5,399 nt of DNA, taken from positions 1 through 5,399 of the forward strand of contig PNOO01000174.1 of the NCBI GenBank assembly GCA_013824905.1. Direction: 5' to 3'. The notes under the pieces are model-generated. The model saw nothing but the letters and a program-made list of their open reading frames with translations, searched no databases and had not been told where the DNA came from. Made by a program: the position numbers and the translations under genes. Below are positions 4,696 to 5,399 of the stretch, piece by piece. The number at the start of each line of letters is the position of its first letter. Position 1 is the stretch's first letter. Source of the DNA: Syntrophus sp. (in: bacteria) (GTDB lineage Bacteria; Desulfobacterota; Syntrophia; Syntrophales; UBA5619).

Positions 4696-5399
4696 TTACT
4701 GAATAGCCCCTGTGGTCGTGTTGATGGTAAAGACGGAGATTGAATTATCACCCTCATTTGCCGCATAGACGAACTTTCCCGATGGGTCGACGGTGACGAA
4801 AGTAGGATTCGTTCCCGCAGCCACAGCCGGACCGTTAGCGGTCAAGGCCCCGGTCGTCGTATTGATGGTGTAACCCGAGATGTCGTTGGAACCCCAGTTT
4901 GCCGCATAGGCGAATTTTCCCGACGGGTCAACGGCGACGGAAGCCGGATTCGTTCCTGCAGCCACAGCCGTTCCTGCGGTCAAGGCCCCGGTCGTCGTAT
5001 TGATGGCATAAACCGAGATGCTGTTGGAACCCCAATTTGCCGCATAGGCGAATTTTCCTGACGGATCGACGATGACGGAATTGGGATTCGTTCCTGCGGC
5101 CATGGCCGTTCCGGCGGTCAAGGCCCCGGTCGTCGTATTGATGGCATAAACCGAGATGCTATTGGGACCCCAATTTGCCGCATAGGCGAATTTTCCTGAC
5201 GGGTCAACGGTCACGGAAGCGGGAGACGTCCCCGCAGCCACCGCCGTACCGGGGGTCAAGGCCCCGGTCGCCACATTGATGGTATAGACAGAGATACTGC
5301 CGTCGCCCTCGTTTGCCGCATAGATGAATTTTCCCGATGGGTCAACGGCGACGGAAGTAGGATTCGTCCCTGCGGCCATGGCCGTTCCTGCGGTCAAGG
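4696..5399 (-). CDS. YVTN/lactonase-like beta-propeller repeat protein, C-terminal part (5' end beyond window)
   Basis: The frame is open from the right edge to TAA at 4698-4696, giving 234 codons of the C-terminal region. The first apparent start (TTG at 5397) is only a Leu inside a repeat, so the gene begins outside the window. The protein consists of five consecutive 46-residue repeats built around NPxSVxVDPSGKFxYAAN, then SISVYTINTTTGAL. Each repeat is the size of one propeller blade. The motif is that of YncE/YVTN and 6-phosphogluconolactonase-like seven-bladed propellers. The last blade carries one extra residue (TANGPA in place of TAGTA), and the chain ends right after TTTGAIQ. Such proteins are usually exported or surface-associated and act in binding. 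Lactonase activity cannot be claimed from the repeats. The 96-base gap to the hydrolase contains that gene's promoter. Confidence 0.9.
   Translation of the reverse strand, partial: LTAGTAMAAGTNPTSVAVDPSGKFIYAANEGDGSISVYTINVATGALTPGTAVAAGTSPASVTVDPSGKFAYAANWGPNSISVYAINTTTGALTAGTAMAAGTNPNSVIVDPSGKFAYAANWGSNSISVYAINTTTGALTAGTAVAAGTNPASVAVDPSGKFAYAANWGSNDISGYTINTTTGALTANGPAVAAGTNPTFVTVDPSGKFVYAANEGDNSISVFTINTTTGAIQ
4698..5399 (-). repeat. Five tandem 138-bp coding repeats
   Basis: The block beginning gtcaaggcc (plus strand) recurs at 4841, 4979, 5117, 5255 and 5393, an exact 138-base period. The unit from 4698 to 4840 is longer by one codon and carries the stop end. Units 4979 and 5117 differ at only two of their first 86 bases. 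The array continues past the right edge. Confidence 0.92.

Noticed and set aside
4696..5399. Regularly spaced repeats considered as a CRISPR or non-coding tandem array
   Set aside because: The 138-base period is coding throughout, with whole 46-residue propeller blades; there are no short palindromic repeats with unique spacers.

Overview
The window is a stretch of ordinary-looking bacterial chromosome, moderately GC-rich, with four minus-strand genes or gene pairs and one plus-strand gene. The combination of a pyrophosphate-type phosphofructokinase, a split UxaA-type dehydratase/lyase, an AcuB-like CBS-ACT protein and a YVTN-type repeat propeller is reminiscent of an anaerobic Desulfobacterota-like (deltaproteobacterial) or related environmental lineage. 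That assignment is inference from gene style only. I see no rRNA, tRNA, CRISPR array or intact mobile element.

Layout. From 1 to 1134, minus strand, lies a two-gene operon: a small SAF-domain subunit (847-1134), then the large catalytic subunit of a UxaA-family altronate dehydratase/sulfolactate lyase-like enzyme (834 down to the left edge, where it is cut off). The two are in the same reading frame, separated by one TAG codon and four sense codons. From 1135 to 1520 is a divergent gene-free stretch. It holds a candidate promoter for the operon and a decayed fragment of an IS3-family transposase (about 1312-1477, plus strand) carrying a one-base frameshift. From 1521 to 2726, plus strand, is a 401-residue phosphofructokinase whose GGDDT and PKTMDND motifs point to pyrophosphate rather than ATP as phosphoryl donor. 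A convergent spacer follows, with a C10 tract and a small hairpin. From 2964 to 3605, minus strand, is a two-CBS plus ACT-like regulator with a very good sigma70-type promoter. From 3745 to 4599, minus strand, is a putative exported or lipoprotein dienelactone-hydrolase-family alpha/beta hydrolase, also with a TTGACA promoter. From 4696 to the right edge, minus strand, is the C-terminal part of a YVTN/lactonase-like beta-propeller built from five exact-period 138-bp (46-residue) repeats.

How they fit together. The phosphofructokinase and the UxaA-type enzyme both belong to central carbon/sugar-acid metabolism, but they are divergently transcribed and nothing here proves a shared pathway. The CBS-ACT protein is a likely ligand-sensing regulator. 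The hydrolase and propeller are probably envelope-associated. I found no convincing undescribed multi-gene system. The points most worth checking are the same-frame amber junction in the UxaA pair, the PPi-type active site of the phosphofructokinase, the IS3 fossil beside its start, the two downstream promoters sharing an 11-base core, and the homogenised propeller repeats.
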